DNA from: an archaeon
GTDB lineage: Archaea; Altiarchaeota; Altiarchaeia; JAFGQM01
NCBI GenBank assembly: GCA_029932835.1
Contig: JAOZPI010000005.1
Coordinates: 1 to 20,316 of the forward strand
Reading direction: 5' to 3'
DNA: 20,316 nt
Shown here: positions 1 to 7,303 of the stretch, in pieces
Numbering within the stretch: the first letter of the stretch is position 1
How the letters are laid out: every line of letters begins with the position of its first letter
The notes under the pieces: generated by a model
Database searches by the model: none
Told to the model about the DNA's origin: nothing
What the model saw: the letters and a program-made list of their open reading frames with translations, nothing else
Position numbers and translations under genes: made by a program

Positions 1-849
1 GAGTATCTTGATGGATGGCTAAGAAGCGAAAATATACGAATCAGGGAGGGAAGGATAAGGTTTGAGAGGAGAGCAGAAGCGAAATTTGAGAGCGATTCCC
101 TTTTGTGCAGATTTCCGGAGATCAAAAAGAGATACCCTGGATTTGAGGTAGTAGTTGAGGGGGGGGAGATATATAAGGGAGGTGTAATAGGTGTTGTCGG
201 GCCAAACGCCACAGGAAAAACCACGATGATGCGGATATTAGTAGGGGAAGAGGAGAACGATGGGGAAAGGGTGGACCTTGGGTTGAAGATATCATATAAA
301 CCACAATATATAAGAGCTGTAGATAAGACGGTGAGGGAGATCCTCAGTGGGGTTACATCAGAGCTATACAAGAGCGCGTACAAGACGAACATGCTCTCTC
401 CGTTGGGCTTGGAGGGATTGCTAGACCGCAACACTAGGGAACTCAGTGGCGGGGAGCTGCAGAGAGTCGCGATTGCTGAATGCTTGTCACGGGACGCTGA
501 TATATATTTTCTGGACGAACCGTCTGCGTATTTGGATGTAGAGGAACGCCTCGTGGTATCAAAGATCATAAGGAGGAAGATGGAAAATGAGAAAAAGGCT
601 GCGATAGTAATAGACCACGATATAGGTTTCATAGATTATGTCTCTGACATGATTATGGTGTTCTCTGGCGAGCCTAGTGTAATGGGAAGGGGAAGCAGGC
701 CCAAACAATTCAAAGTAGGGATGAACGAATTTCTCCAGCATATAGGAATGACGCTTCGAAGAGACGAAGAGAGTGGTAGGCTCCGAGTGAATAAACCAGA
801 GTCTCAAAAGGATAAAGAGCAGAGGGCAAAGGGAGAGTATTACAGATAA
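1..849 (+). CDS. rli1: Ribosome recycling/splitting ATPase Rli1 (ABCE1), C-terminal part
   Basis: Partial: the frame is open from base 1, so the 5' part, including the Fe-S domain and first ATPase, lies outside the window; 282 residues remain. ABCE1 splits ribosomes after termination and works with aEF1A/aPelota in recycling. The visible part begins in the hinge and then forms nucleotide-binding domain 2: Walker A GPNATGKT at about 67-74, ABC signature LSGGELQRV at 148-156, Walker B ending FLDEP near 170-174, and the switch histidine in VIDHD near 206. The tail (FLQHIGMTLRRD, then RLRVNKPESQKDKEQ) matches the conserved end of the family. A TTG at 103 could be mistaken for a start, but homologous sequence continues upstream of it. 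It is convergent with the S27ae gene and lies 53 bp from it. Confidence 0.95.
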   Translation, partial: EYLDGWLRSENIRIREGRIRFERRAEAKFESDSLLCRFPEIKKRYPGFEVVVEGGEIYKGGVIGVVGPNATGKTTMMRILVGEEENDGERVDLGLKISYKPQYIRAVDKTVREILSGVTSELYKSAYKTNMLSPLGLEGLLDRNTRELSGGELQRVAIAECLSRDADIYFLDEPSAYLDVEERLVVSKIIRRKMENEKKAAIVIDHDIGFIDYVSDMIMVFSGEPSVMGRGSRPKQFKVGMNEFLQHIGMTLRRDEESGRLRVNKPESQKDKEQRAKGEYYR

Positions 850-902
850 GGGGGAAACTTAAAGGAGTAGTGGACAGAGGAGGAGAACAACCACGCCCTT
901 AA

Positions 903-1079
903 TTACGCCTTTTTTTCCATGTACCCGCACCTTCCACAGGCCCATCGATCTCCATGATCAGCCATGAAGACCCCAGGGCCGCACTTGGGGCATATCTTGT
1001 TCTTTGTCTTGAGTGTGTCTCCCTCAAGAGAATATGCTCTCCATTTCTTTTGGGTCTTCTTCTCTTTTTCTTCAGCCAT
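903..1079 (-). CDS. rps27ae: 30S ribosomal protein S27ae
   Basis: A small 58-residue zinc-ribbon protein of the small ribosomal subunit. The minus strand reads MAEEKEKKTQKKWRAYSLEG and continues to a C4 zinc site, CPKC at 30-33 and CGRC at 48-51, with the family's KTKNKICPKCGPGVFMADH and RWACGRCGY patterns. Length and spacing are normal for archaeal S27ae. The ATG is 10 bp downstream of the S24e stop, and the gene ends a minus-strand run of Rpo7, Spt4, dephospho-CoA kinase and S24e, a gene order common in euryarchaea. No Shine-Dalgarno sequence is evident at this start, so translation is probably coupled to S24e. Confidence 0.95.
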   Translation of the reverse strand: MAEEKEKKTQKKWRAYSLEGDTLKTKNKICPKCGPGVFMADHGDRWACGRCGYMEKKA

Positions 1080-1089
1080 TTTATTCTGA

Positions 1090-1563
1090 TTATTGGTCTG
1101 TCGGTGCTTTCTGTTCTGCAGATGCGCTGGATGCTCCCTGCTCCCCTGTTTCCTCCTTTTTTGCCCCCTTCTCTTGTGCCTCTAGCGGCTCTTGCGATGG
1201 TACTTCTTCCACCTCACCTTCCTTACTCGCCGGCTTTTCTTCCCCTAGTGCAGACTCTGGAGGCTCAGTCTTTTCCTCTGACTTCTTTGCCTTTCTCTCA
1301 TCCCGCGTAATTTTATATTGTGCATCTATGTCAGTTAGTGTCTTCTTATCCTTGTAGATCCTCGCGTAGATTGTAGACTGCTCCTTTCCTGCCTCTTGGT
1401 GTATCTTGTGGACCACTATAAGGGAGGTGTCCACTCCAAGGGCTTGTGATATGGCTTTTCGTGCTTCCTCTCTCTTTGGGGTAGGAGAAGTCTGAACCCT
1501 GAGGATAATTTCTCGTCTTCTCAACAACGGATTTTCCTTTTCTTCCAAGACCTCAACCTTCAT
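1090..1563 (-). CDS. rps24e: 30S ribosomal protein S24e with long acidic tail
   Basis: 157 residues. Roughly the first 100 match S24e: an opening MKVEVLEEKENPLLRRREI, KREEARKAISQALG, then VVHKIHQEAGKEQSTIYARI and YKDKK. The remaining 55 or so residues form a low-complexity tail rich in Glu, Ala, Ser, Pro and Lys, beyond the usual archaeal length of about 100. The start codon overlaps the end of the dephospho-CoA kinase gene by 11 bp, implying translational coupling. The S24e core supports small-subunit assembly and structure. The acidic tail has no recognisable domain; it is probably disordered and was added in this lineage. Confidence 0.93.
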   Translation of the reverse strand: MKVEVLEEKENPLLRRREIILRVQTSPTPKREEARKAISQALGVDTSLIVVHKIHQEAGKEQSTIYARIYKDKKTLTDIDAQYKITRDERKAKKSEEKTEPPESALGEEKPASKEGEVEEVPSQEPLEAQEKGAKKEETGEQGASSASAEQKAPTDQ

Positions 1564-2074
1564 TTTCTATCTTCAAGAGTACTTTATGAAACCGAGCCTT
1601 TATTTTTTTATCGACATCTATTAAAATGGCTCCCTCGTCAGGCATACCGTAAACAACCCTCGTTCCGTCATCAGAATTTAGGACCACAGGGAGGGTGAGG
1701 AGGTCTTCTTCACCGTTTACAAGGAGGGAGGCTCTTCGCTCTCTAAGAAGCCCTGAGACAGTATCCCAGGCCTCTTTTGTTATCCTGCCGGCGGGATTGG
1801 TGATTTGGATAGGGGGGGAATACGACTCCAAGAGGCGCACGCGCTCTGCATCAGCAGGCAGTCGCTTGGTTTTTTTGTCCCATATTATAAGAGAGGGGTT
1901 GAGACCGTGGGTGATTAGAGAGTAAGAAACGTAGTCCCCTATTGAGACCACATGATGTTTCTCCCTCCTCAGAAGAGAGGCTATCTCAGAGCACTCCATC
2001 AATGTCCCAAAGGGCGCCCTGAAATCTTTCCTAAGTGCTTCCGGAATTAGGAGGTCTTTTGATATTGTGATCAT
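1553..2074 (-). CDS. GTP-dependent dephospho-CoA kinase (DUF359 family)
   Basis: 173 residues, the normal size of the DUF359 family, which phosphorylates dephospho-CoA with GTP in the last step of archaeal CoA synthesis. Visible family motifs are RAPFGTLM (19-26), VSIGDYVS (43-50), the basic DKKTKR (66-71), NPAGRIT (93-99), GEEDLLTLP (121-129) and VYGMPDEGAILID (141-153). Its ATG overlaps the spt4 stop as ATGA, and its own end overlaps S24e. The location inside an rpo7-spt4-S24e-S27ae cluster is typical of this family in archaea, and it links CoA synthesis to transcription and translation genes by operon only. Cytoplasmic; no membrane segment. Confidence 0.9.
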   Translation of the reverse strand: MITISKDLLIPEALRKDFRAPFGTLMECSEIASLLRREKHHVVSIGDYVSYSLITHGLNPSLIIWDKKTKRLPADAERVRLLESYSPPIQITNPAGRITKEAWDTVSGLLRERRASLLVNGEEDLLTLPVVLNSDDGTRVVYGMPDEGAILIDVDKKIKARFHKVLLKIENEG

Positions 2075-2250
2075 ACCTTGAGGGCGTATATTCCCTTCAG
2101 ATTAATACCCATTTCCTTCCCTATCTTTGATTTTTCTGGGTCTATTACAGCGACCTTGCCACTCCAGTCTCTCGTCAGAGCTACCCCACAATTCGGACAT
2201 TTCTCTCCTTCGGTATAGATTCTTCCGCACTTTGGACACGCAAGATCCAT
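2071..2250 (-). CDS. spt4: Transcription elongation factor Spt4 (RpoE'')
   Basis: 59 residues. Spt4 pairs with Spt5 to clamp RNA polymerase for processive elongation. The sequence shows a zinc finger, CPKC at 5-8 and CPNC at 18-21. The conserved LTRDWSGKVAVIDPEKSKI (25-43) and the ending GIYALKV follow, both diagnostic of archaeal Spt4. The ATG directly follows the rpo7 stop codon with no gap, and the TGA overlaps the next gene's ATG, so translation is probably coupled through the run. Confidence 0.95.
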   Translation of the reverse strand: MDLACPKCGRIYTEGEKCPNCGVALTRDWSGKVAVIDPEKSKIGKEMGINLKGIYALKV

Positions 2251-2859
2251 CTATTCTTTCTCCTTTTGTTTTTTGGTTTTTTGATCTCCGCTGCCTCCTT
2301 TCCCCTCTTTAAGCCTCTTTTTAGCCTCGAGTTCTAGCCACTCCAGAGCCCCAAGGCCAGGTTGCCTCATGGTGAGCCCTATTTTGGTGTCTAAGAGGGT
2401 GGCTTTTCTGCTTATTGTCACAATCCTGGCTCTGACAATATCCCCCAATTTGAGGGTCCTTTTCGTCTCCTTTCCATTGAATTGCTGTTCTTTTTCATTA
2501 TAATTGACAAAATCCTCCATAATCTGGGAGACATGCACCAAACCATCTATAGGTCCTATACTTATAAAGGCTCCAAACTCCGCTATTTCCTTGAACTCTC
2601 CCTCCACGATTTCCTGTAGTTTTGGCTTATAAACGAGCATTGTGAAGTGTGTGTCGTAGTAGGCTCCGCCATCACCAGGAAGGATATAACTATCGCCGAC
2701 CTCCTTGACCTCTATGGCTGACACTATTATGCCCAGCTCTGGGTCCATCCGGCCTACATATTCCTTATCTAGTATCTCCTTCATACTCTTAACTAGATCC
2801 GTCCCGAACATGTGTGGTGGAACCCTTACTGAGTCACGCATTTCTACTTTGTAATACAT
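2251..2859 (-). CDS. rpo7: DNA-directed RNA polymerase subunit Rpo7 (RpoE')
   Basis: 202 residues. Rpo7 forms the stalk of RNA polymerase with Rpo4, helps open-complex formation and binds nascent RNA. The N-terminal domain (about 1-78) contains MYYKVEMRDSVRVPPHMFG and GDGGAYYDTHFTMLVYKP. The S1 domain (about 80-165) contains EIVEGEFKEIAEFGAFISIG and IDGLVHVSQI. The last 23 residues or so are a Lys/Gly/Glu-rich tail beyond the usual end of the protein, which runs to about 190 residues. A GCTTTATC-like element centred near 2885 lies about 26 nt upstream of the ATG and may give this cluster its own leaderless promoter, separate from the pyrophosphatase upstream. Confidence 0.95.
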   Translation of the reverse strand: MYYKVEMRDSVRVPPHMFGTDLVKSMKEILDKEYVGRMDPELGIIVSAIEVKEVGDSYILPGDGGAYYDTHFTMLVYKPKLQEIVEGEFKEIAEFGAFISIGPIDGLVHVSQIMEDFVNYNEKEQQFNGKETKRTLKLGDIVRARIVTISRKATLLDTKIGLTMRQPGLGALEWLELEAKKRLKEGKGGSGDQKTKKQKEKE

Positions 2860-2881
2860 TTTGTTGGTATCTCTTATAGAA

Positions 2882-2889
2882 GATAAAGC
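2882..2889 (-). promoter_or_regulatory. Possible TATA element for rpo7
   Basis: The minus strand reads CTTTATCT here, centred about 26 nt before the rpo7 ATG, the right distance for a leaderless archaeal transcript. The match is weak and the gap between genes is only 63 bp. Confidence 0.35.
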
Positions 2890-2922
2890 GGCTTAATTAG
2901 AGATATTCAGTTTAAAAATGGA

Positions 2923-5016
2923 TCAGATACTATGGACTGCAATAAAAACGCCCACAAACACTATGGAAACCATGGACATTAGCTTTATTAGTATATTTAG
3001 GCTTGGACCTGAAGTATCCTTAAACGGATCTCCAACAGTGTCGCCAACAATAGACGCCTTGTGACTATCGCTCCCCTTGCCCCCAAGGTGTCCCTCTTCA
3101 ATATACTTCTTTGCGTTATCCCAAGAGGCACCCGCATTTGCCATAAAGACTGCAAGAACAAAACCAGTAACAAGAGAACCCGCCAATAGTGCTATAACTG
3201 CCTCAGGACCAAAGAGCAAACCCATGAGTATTGGGGAGGCTATGGCAAGGAGGGAGGGAAAGATCATTTCTCTCTGAGCTGCCTTGGTTGAGATCTCCAC
3301 TGTTTTGGCATAGTCTGGCTTTGCTTTTCCCTCCATTAGACCCTTCACCTCTCTGAATTGCCTCCGCACCTCCTCAACTATCTTAGAGGCAGCGCGCCCA
3401 ACAGCGCCAAGGGTCATGGCTGTAAAAAGGAAGGGGAGGACACCTCCAATAAAGAGACCTACGATTATTACTGGGTTCGTAAGGGAGAGGTTCATGCTGA
3501 TTGCCTTTCCCATCTTCGCTGCTACGATAGATACTTGGTTCTGAAAGGCCACGAGGAGCGCCAAGGCAGTGAGTGCTGCAGAACCTATGGCAAACCCCTT
3601 TCCCGTGGCTGCGGTAGTATTTCCAAGTGCGTCCAGAGCGTCTGTTTTTTTCCTCACAGATGCAGGAAGTCCCGACATTTCAGCTATGCCCCCTGCATTA
3701 TCGGCGACAGGGCCGTAAGCGTCAGTAGAGAGGGTAATACCAAGCGTAGAGAGCATGCCAACCGCTGCTATCCCAACACCAAATAATCCAACTGCAGGAT
3801 TTGTACTTCCTCCTGCAAGGACAAATGCCGCTATTGTAGCAATTGCTATAGCTATGACAGGTATTACAGTTGACTTCATCCCTCCTGCAAGACCTGCTAT
3901 CATCACCGTTGCTGCCCCAGTTTTGGCTTGTTTCGCTATTTCTTTTGTTGGGTTGTATTGCTGTGATGTGTAGTACTCAGTTGAGAATCCTATAATAACC
4001 CCTGCGATCAAGCCAGAGAGGAGGGAAAAGTAAATCCCGATATTTTCCCATCCCAGTGAAAGAGTTACAGCAAAAAGAGATACTATGGCCGTGAGTATCG
4101 CAGCTCCCCATACACCTCGTCTAAGGGCCCATAGAAGTGTCCTCTGACTCGCGCCTTCACCACATCGTACAAAGAAAGAGCCTATGATAGAGCAGATTAC
4201 GCCAACCCCAGCGATGACTAAGGGCAACAACATCGCACTGATCAGAAGGGAGGAAGAAGAGTAAGCAACCGCACCTAGAGACATTGCAGCAATCAGCGCG
4301 CCTACATAGGATTCAAACAAATCAGCACCCATTCCAGCCACATCTCCTACATTATCACCCACATTATCTGCAATTACTGCAGGATTTCTGGGATCATCCT
4401 CAGGTATGCCTGCCTCAACCTTTCCAACAAGATCTGCTCCAACATCAGCAGCTTTTGTGTATATCCCACCCCCGACTCTTGCGAAGAGAGCCATGGCAGA
4501 AGCCCCCATTCCAAAGGTCAATATTGCTGAGGAGATCTCAAGGGGAGATGCACCTAGGAGGAGAAGGATGTAATACCACATAAGTATTTGCAGAAGCCCC
4601 AGCGCTACAACAGAAAGACCCATCACAGAGCCAGCAGAGAAGGCGAGCCTAAGGCCAGAGTTCAGTGACTTTTGAACAGCCTGTGTAGTTCGTGAGTTGG
4701 CCTTTGTTGCTATAGTCATTCCTATATACCCAGCAAGTGCAGAGAGAAAGCCTCCTGTTAAAAACGCGTAGGGTACATAAGGATTTACTAAACCAAGGTA
4801 GGCGAGAGCGAGGAGGAGGAAGAACATTATAATGAAGAACAGGGCTACAACCTTGTATTGTTGTGAGAGATAAACCCTTGAGGCGTGGTGAATGGTGTCA
4901 GAGATCTCTCGCATCTTCTCATTTCCACGATTATACCTCAGGACTCTCCAAGCCATACAGGCAGCAAATGCCATGGCTAAGAACATAGACAGCGGAGCAA
5001 GATAAAACAGGTCCAT
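2923..5016 (-). CDS. hppA: Membrane-bound ion-pumping pyrophosphatase, K+-dependent type
   Basis: A large polytopic membrane protein that hydrolyses pyrophosphate and pumps H+ (or Na+) outward. Diagnostic blocks are GGGIYTKAADVGADLVGKVE followed by IPEDDPRNPAVIADNVGDN, which hold the Asp-rich substrate and Mg2+ site; VAGMGADLFESY; STDAYGPVADNAGGIAEMS; and the end GDTVGDPFKDTSGPSLNIL. The segment GNTTAATGKGFAIG has Ala and Gly where K+-independent enzymes carry Lys and Thr, which indicates K+ dependence. I cannot tell H+ from Na+ specificity by eye. The frame opens at 5061, but the ATG at 5016 gives MDLFYLAPL, the usual start just before TM1, so I chose it; with it the protein has 697 residues. 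It lies between the PIN gene and rpo7. Confidence 0.95.
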   Translation of the reverse strand: MDLFYLAPLSMFLAMAFAACMAWRVLRYNRGNEKMREISDTIHHASRVYLSQQYKVVALFFIIMFFLLLALAYLGLVNPYVPYAFLTGGFLSALAGYIGMTIATKANSRTTQAVQKSLNSGLRLAFSAGSVMGLSVVALGLLQILMWYYILLLLGASPLEISSAILTFGMGASAMALFARVGGGIYTKAADVGADLVGKVEAGIPEDDPRNPAVIADNVGDNVGDVAGMGADLFESYVGALIAAMSLGAVAYSSSSLLISAMLLPLVIAGVGVICSIIGSFFVRCGEGASQRTLLWALRRGVWGAAILTAIVSLFAVTLSLGWENIGIYFSLLSGLIAGVIIGFSTEYYTSQQYNPTKEIAKQAKTGAATVMIAGLAGGMKSTVIPVIAIAIATIAAFVLAGGSTNPAVGLFGVGIAAVGMLSTLGITLSTDAYGPVADNAGGIAEMSGLPASVRKKTDALDALGNTTAATGKGFAIGSAALTALALLVAFQNQVSIVAAKMGKAISMNLSLTNPVIIVGLFIGGVLPFLFTAMTLGAVGRAASKIVEEVRRQFREVKGLMEGKAKPDYAKTVEISTKAAQREMIFPSLLAIASPILMGLLFGPEAVIALLAGSLVTGFVLAVFMANAGASWDNAKKYIEEGHLGGKGSDSHKASIVGDTVGDPFKDTSGPSLNILIKLMSMVSIVFVGVFIAVHSI

Positions 5017-5069
5017 TTTGGAATGTGAAAGGGAATTTATTGGATATGTAAATAAAAACATTAATAGTC

Positions 5070-5459
5070 TTATTCCAGCTCTAGTTTGGAGTAATTTCTA
5101 AGAAATATTGTCTTTACACCCGCTTCTCGAAGGCGCTTTCGTAGTTTGCGATCATTGGTTGCCACGATTACTGGATGGTGAATGGCATAGTCAAAGACTG
5201 CATCGTCTCCTTTTTTTGAGGAGGGTATCACCTCTATTTTGAGATGAGGGAGGGGTAGTCTCTTGTTTTTGGTGAGCGAGGTCAGTTCTGATAATAGGGG
5301 AGTGAGGGTTATGGCTTGGTATGGAGCTCCTATCAAGCGGTCGAACTCTTTGGCAAGGTCTATATGAAACTGTAAAGGGAGAAGGAGAAAATTTGTATCT
5401 AAAAGTATCTTCTTTTCCCTCATCCTTTTTTTCCTATTTTCTCTCGCTTTCTCTTGCAT
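5070..5459 (-). CDS. PIN-domain nuclease, Fcf1/Utp24-like
   Basis: 129 residues forming one PIN domain with all the expected acidic residues: D21 in ILLDTNFLL, E59 in LLSELT, D85/D86 in GDDAVFDYA and D103 in IVATNDRKLRKRL. The ending VKTIFLRNYSKLELE resembles the small archaeal family related to eukaryotic Fcf1/Utp24, proposed to act in rRNA processing. That role is inferred from the family; a toxin-type VapC is less likely because there is no antitoxin gene and the neighbours are housekeeping genes. The frame overlaps the 3' end of trmI by 26 bp; a start at residue 13 (5423, MREKKILLDTNF) is more typical of the family and would remove the overlap. No Shine-Dalgarno sequence decides between them. 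Confidence 0.85.
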   Translation of the reverse strand: MQEKARENRKKRMREKKILLDTNFLLLPLQFHIDLAKEFDRLIGAPYQAITLTPLLSELTSLTKNKRLPLPHLKIEVIPSSKKGDDAVFDYAIHHPVIVATNDRKLRKRLREAGVKTIFLRNYSKLELE

Positions 5460-6195
5460 TCTCTAGCTTGCGCGCGAAGGTTATAAATCCTGTGTGTGCT
5501 ATCATGCGTGTGTTCGGCCTGCACCTCTCTCGGCTTATCTCCCAACTCCGCACAAGAACCTCGATTGTTTTAATCTCTTGGAAGGAGGAGGGGAGGGAAA
5601 GGACAAATCTTTTTGTCTGCTCTATTGAAGGGGAGTAGGAAACAAGATAACCTCCGAATTTGAGAGAGGGAAGTATCTTGTCTATTGCCCTCCATGGCTC
5701 TGGTAGGTCCAAGACTGCGAGATCCAAGTTGTTCTCTTCAGGGCCATTATAGATATCACTATTTTTTAGTTCCACATATTTCTCCAAGCCCATCTCTCTC
5801 AGGTGTTTTTTCGCCTCCTCCAAATGCTCGCTCCGGGTATCGTAGGAGAATACCCGCCCCTCAGGCCTGACCGTATTTGCCAGCATTAGTGTAAGTCCCG
5901 CCACACCAGTTCCAGCCTCCAAAACCCGCGAACCGCTCCCTATTCCGGTAAATGCTATGATAAGTGCGGAGTCCTTTGGGTATATTATCTGCGCGCGCTT
6001 TTCCATCTTTTCAATATAATCTACAATTGTGGGATTGGCTACAAAAAACCTAACCCCCTTATGTGTTCGAATCGGTCCTGAATATGCCATATCCTCTAAA
6101 TCCTTTTTTGATATAACACCGCCATGTGTGTGCAGATCCTTCCCTGTGTCAACTATCTGCTTTCTTCCACGAGAATCTAAGAGAAGCTTCTTCAT
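5434..6195 (-). CDS. trmI: tRNA (adenine-57/58-N1)-methyltransferase TrmI
   Basis: 253 residues. TrmI is an SAM-dependent enzyme that makes m1A in the T-loop of tRNA, stabilising the fold. An N-terminal beta domain has the THGGVISKKDLEDM pattern. The Rossmann domain carries KRAQIIYPKDSALI (66-79), motif I RVLEAGTGVAGLTLMLA (90-106), GRVFSYDTR (113-121) and the active-site strand VLDLPEPWRA (161-170), with LKFGGYLVSYSP after it. Motif I reads GTGVAG where GTGSG is usual, a mild oddity. The ATG is one base after the stop of the regulator gene upstream, so the two are almost certainly co-transcribed. Confidence 0.92.
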   Translation of the reverse strand: MKKLLLDSRGRKQIVDTGKDLHTHGGVISKKDLEDMAYSGPIRTHKGVRFFVANPTIVDYIEKMEKRAQIIYPKDSALIIAFTGIGSGSRVLEAGTGVAGLTLMLANTVRPEGRVFSYDTRSEHLEEAKKHLREMGLEKYVELKNSDIYNGPEENNLDLAVLDLPEPWRAIDKILPSLKFGGYLVSYSPSIEQTKRFVLSLPSSFQEIKTIEVLVRSWEISRERCRPNTRMIAHTGFITFARKLENARESERK

Positions 6196-6196
6196 T

Positions 6197-6613
6197 TTAC
6201 CACCGCTTCTTAAACCCCATAGCTTGGTCTATATCAGCCGCTATCTTCTTTATTCTCTCCATCATCTTCTCCGCATCTCGCATAATCTCATCAATAGTTT
6301 CCTCTAGGGACATTCCCCTGAGCTTATATCTCCCCCCTGGGGCACGCTCAACCAGACCACAGTTATAGAATTTCCTTATATGAAAGAGGACCGCTCCCCG
6401 TGTTAGGTTTAGATCCCTAGATATTTCAGATATTGTTTTTGGTCTTCCGCTTATAGATGAGGTAAAAAGGGCCTTGAAAACACGGTAAGCGCTGTTTTCC
6501 GTGTCCTTTGTTGTAGATAGGTCCAGAGAGCGGCATAGCCACTCTAGATCCTCTTCTATATCAGATTCCTGTGGTGGTACAATCGCCCGTATGGCTATTC
6601 TCTTTTCTTCCAT
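6197..6613 (-). CDS. Winged-helix transcriptional regulator, HSR1-like heat-shock regulator candidate
   Basis: 138 residues from ATG 6613. An N-terminal helical part leads into an ArsR-like winged helix at about 58-100 (TISEISRDLNLTRGAVLFHI, then CGLVERAPGGRYKLRG), followed by a charged helix at 102-130 that could dimerise. The frame is open to 6664, but a TATA box at 6632-6643 would then fall inside the gene; with 6613 it is centred about 25 nt upstream, giving a leaderless transcript, so I chose that start. The gene diverges from hsp20-cdc48 with a perfect palindrome between them. In Archaeoglobus fulgidus the regulator HSR1 shares an operon with hsp20 and cdc48; by analogy I infer a heat-shock repressor. 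The function is inferred, not shown. Confidence 0.8.
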   Translation of the reverse strand: MEEKRIAIRAIVPPQESDIEEDLEWLCRSLDLSTTKDTENSAYRVFKALFTSSISGRPKTISEISRDLNLTRGAVLFHIRKFYNCGLVERAPGGRYKLRGMSLEETIDEIMRDAEKMMERIKKIAADIDQAMGFKKRW

Positions 6614-6631
6614 ATTGGGAATGGCCGAAAA

Positions 6632-6643
6632 GTTTTTATAAGG
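6632..6643 (-). promoter_or_regulatory. TATA box and BRE of the regulator gene
   Basis: On the minus strand CTTATAAAAA is preceded by the A-rich GAAAAC, resembling a BRE. The centre is about 25 nt before the ATG at 6613, so transcription should begin at or next to the start codon. Confidence 0.6.
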
Positions 6644-6677
6644 TTTTCTTAAAAATATATACAATATTTTTGTTATA

Positions 6678-6696
6678 TGTTAATATTTTATTAACA
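6678..6696 (+). promoter_or_regulatory. Perfect palindrome in the hsp20/regulator promoter, likely operator
   Basis: TGTTAAT-ATTTT-ATTAACA: 7-bp perfect arms around a 5-bp spacer. It ends one base before the hsp20 TATA box, so a bound dimer would cover the BRE and block TFB/TBP. Length and symmetry suit a dimeric winged-helix protein such as the one encoded next door. It is similar in design, though not in arm orientation, to the CTAAC-N5-GTTAG site reported for HSR1. Confidence 0.6.
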
Positions 6697-6697
6697 C

Positions 6698-6707
6698 TTT
6701 ATAAAAA
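6698..6707 (+). promoter_or_regulatory. TATA box of hsp20-cdc48
   Basis: TTTATAAAAA centred about 29 nt before the hsp20 ATG at 6732. It implies a very short leader, even though a GGAGG sits just before the ATG. A second AT-rich element, AAATATATA near 6650-6660, could give a longer leader that keeps the GGAGG. Confidence 0.55.
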
Positions 6708-6720
6708 CATTATGTAAAAG

Positions 6721-6725
6721 GGAGG
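6721..6725 (+). promoter_or_regulatory. Ribosome binding site of hsp20
   Basis: GGAGG, six bases before the ATG at 6732. It favours that ATG over an in-frame TTG at 6726 that abuts the site. Confidence 0.55.
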
Positions 6726-6731
6726 TTGAAA

Positions 6732-7268
6732 ATGTTCCGAAAGAGGCGAGACAAGGGTTGGAGAGATGATCGAGGTGATGACCCCTTTGGAGATTTTTTC
6801 GGTGAATTTAGAAGGATTGATGAGATTATGAACGAATTGATGAAGACTGCCTTTAGTAGTAGCTTTAGAGCAGAGCCAGGAAAGCCCTTTGTCTATGGTT
6901 TCTCCATGCGGACAGGACCAGATGGAAAACCTATTATTGAGGAATTTGGAAATGTGAGACCACATGGGAGGCCTGTAATCAGTGATGCAAGAGAACCTCT
7001 AGTGGATGTTATTGACAGGGAAAACGAAGTGGTGGTCATAGCCGAACTTCCGGGTGTGGATAAGGAGAAGATAGATTTAGAAGTGGGGAAGGATACGGTG
7101 GAGATTAAGGTAGACACACCAGAAAAGAAGTATTATAAATTGGTTGAGCTCCCAGCAGAGGTTGAAGAAGAAGGAGTGGAAGCCACGTATAAGAACGGAG
7201 TATTAGAGGTAAAGTTAAAGAGGAAGGAGAAAAAGAAGGAAAAGAGTAAAAAGGTAAAGATAAAGTAG
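6732..7268 (+). CDS. hsp20: Small heat-shock protein, Hsp20/alpha-crystallin family
   Basis: 178 residues. This ATP-independent chaperone holds unfolding proteins for refolding. The N-terminal arm is rich in Arg, Asp and Phe. A segment seen in archaeal Hsp20s follows: YGFSMRTGPDGKPIIEEFGN. The alpha-crystallin domain starts near REPLVDVIDRENEVVVIAEL, continues with PGVDKEKIDLEV and ends with the typical TYKNGVLEVKLKRKE. The Lys-rich tail ends KKVKIK, containing a V-x-I form of the I-x-I motif used in oligomer assembly. It is followed 35 bp later by cdc48 on the same strand, pairing holdase with unfoldase. The promoter carries a palindrome shared with the divergent regulator. Confidence 0.93.
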   Translation: MFRKRRDKGWRDDRGDDPFGDFFGEFRRIDEIMNELMKTAFSSSFRAEPGKPFVYGFSMRTGPDGKPIIEEFGNVRPHGRPVISDAREPLVDVIDRENEVVVIAELPGVDKEKIDLEVGKDTVEIKVDTPEKKYYKLVELPAEVEEEGVEATYKNGVLEVKLKRKEKKKEKSKKVKIK

Positions 7269-7303
7269 ATTGAAGGGGGTAATAGAGTAAACAAACGGGA
7301 AAA

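Noticed and set aside
1090..1260. Frameshift or fusion as the cause of the S24e tail
   Set aside because: The frame continues cleanly to a stop 10 bp before the S27ae ATG, and the tail has consistent Glu/Ala/Pro composition, so an authentic extension is simpler.
3358..3973. Plus-strand open frames opposite the membrane pyrophosphatase
   Set aside because: Shadows of the conserved pyrophosphatase, with no domain features of their own.
5070..5459. VapC toxin of a toxin-antitoxin pair
   Set aside because: No small antitoxin gene is adjacent. The sequence resembles the Fcf1-like housekeeping PIN family, and the neighbours are rRNA/tRNA and transcription genes.
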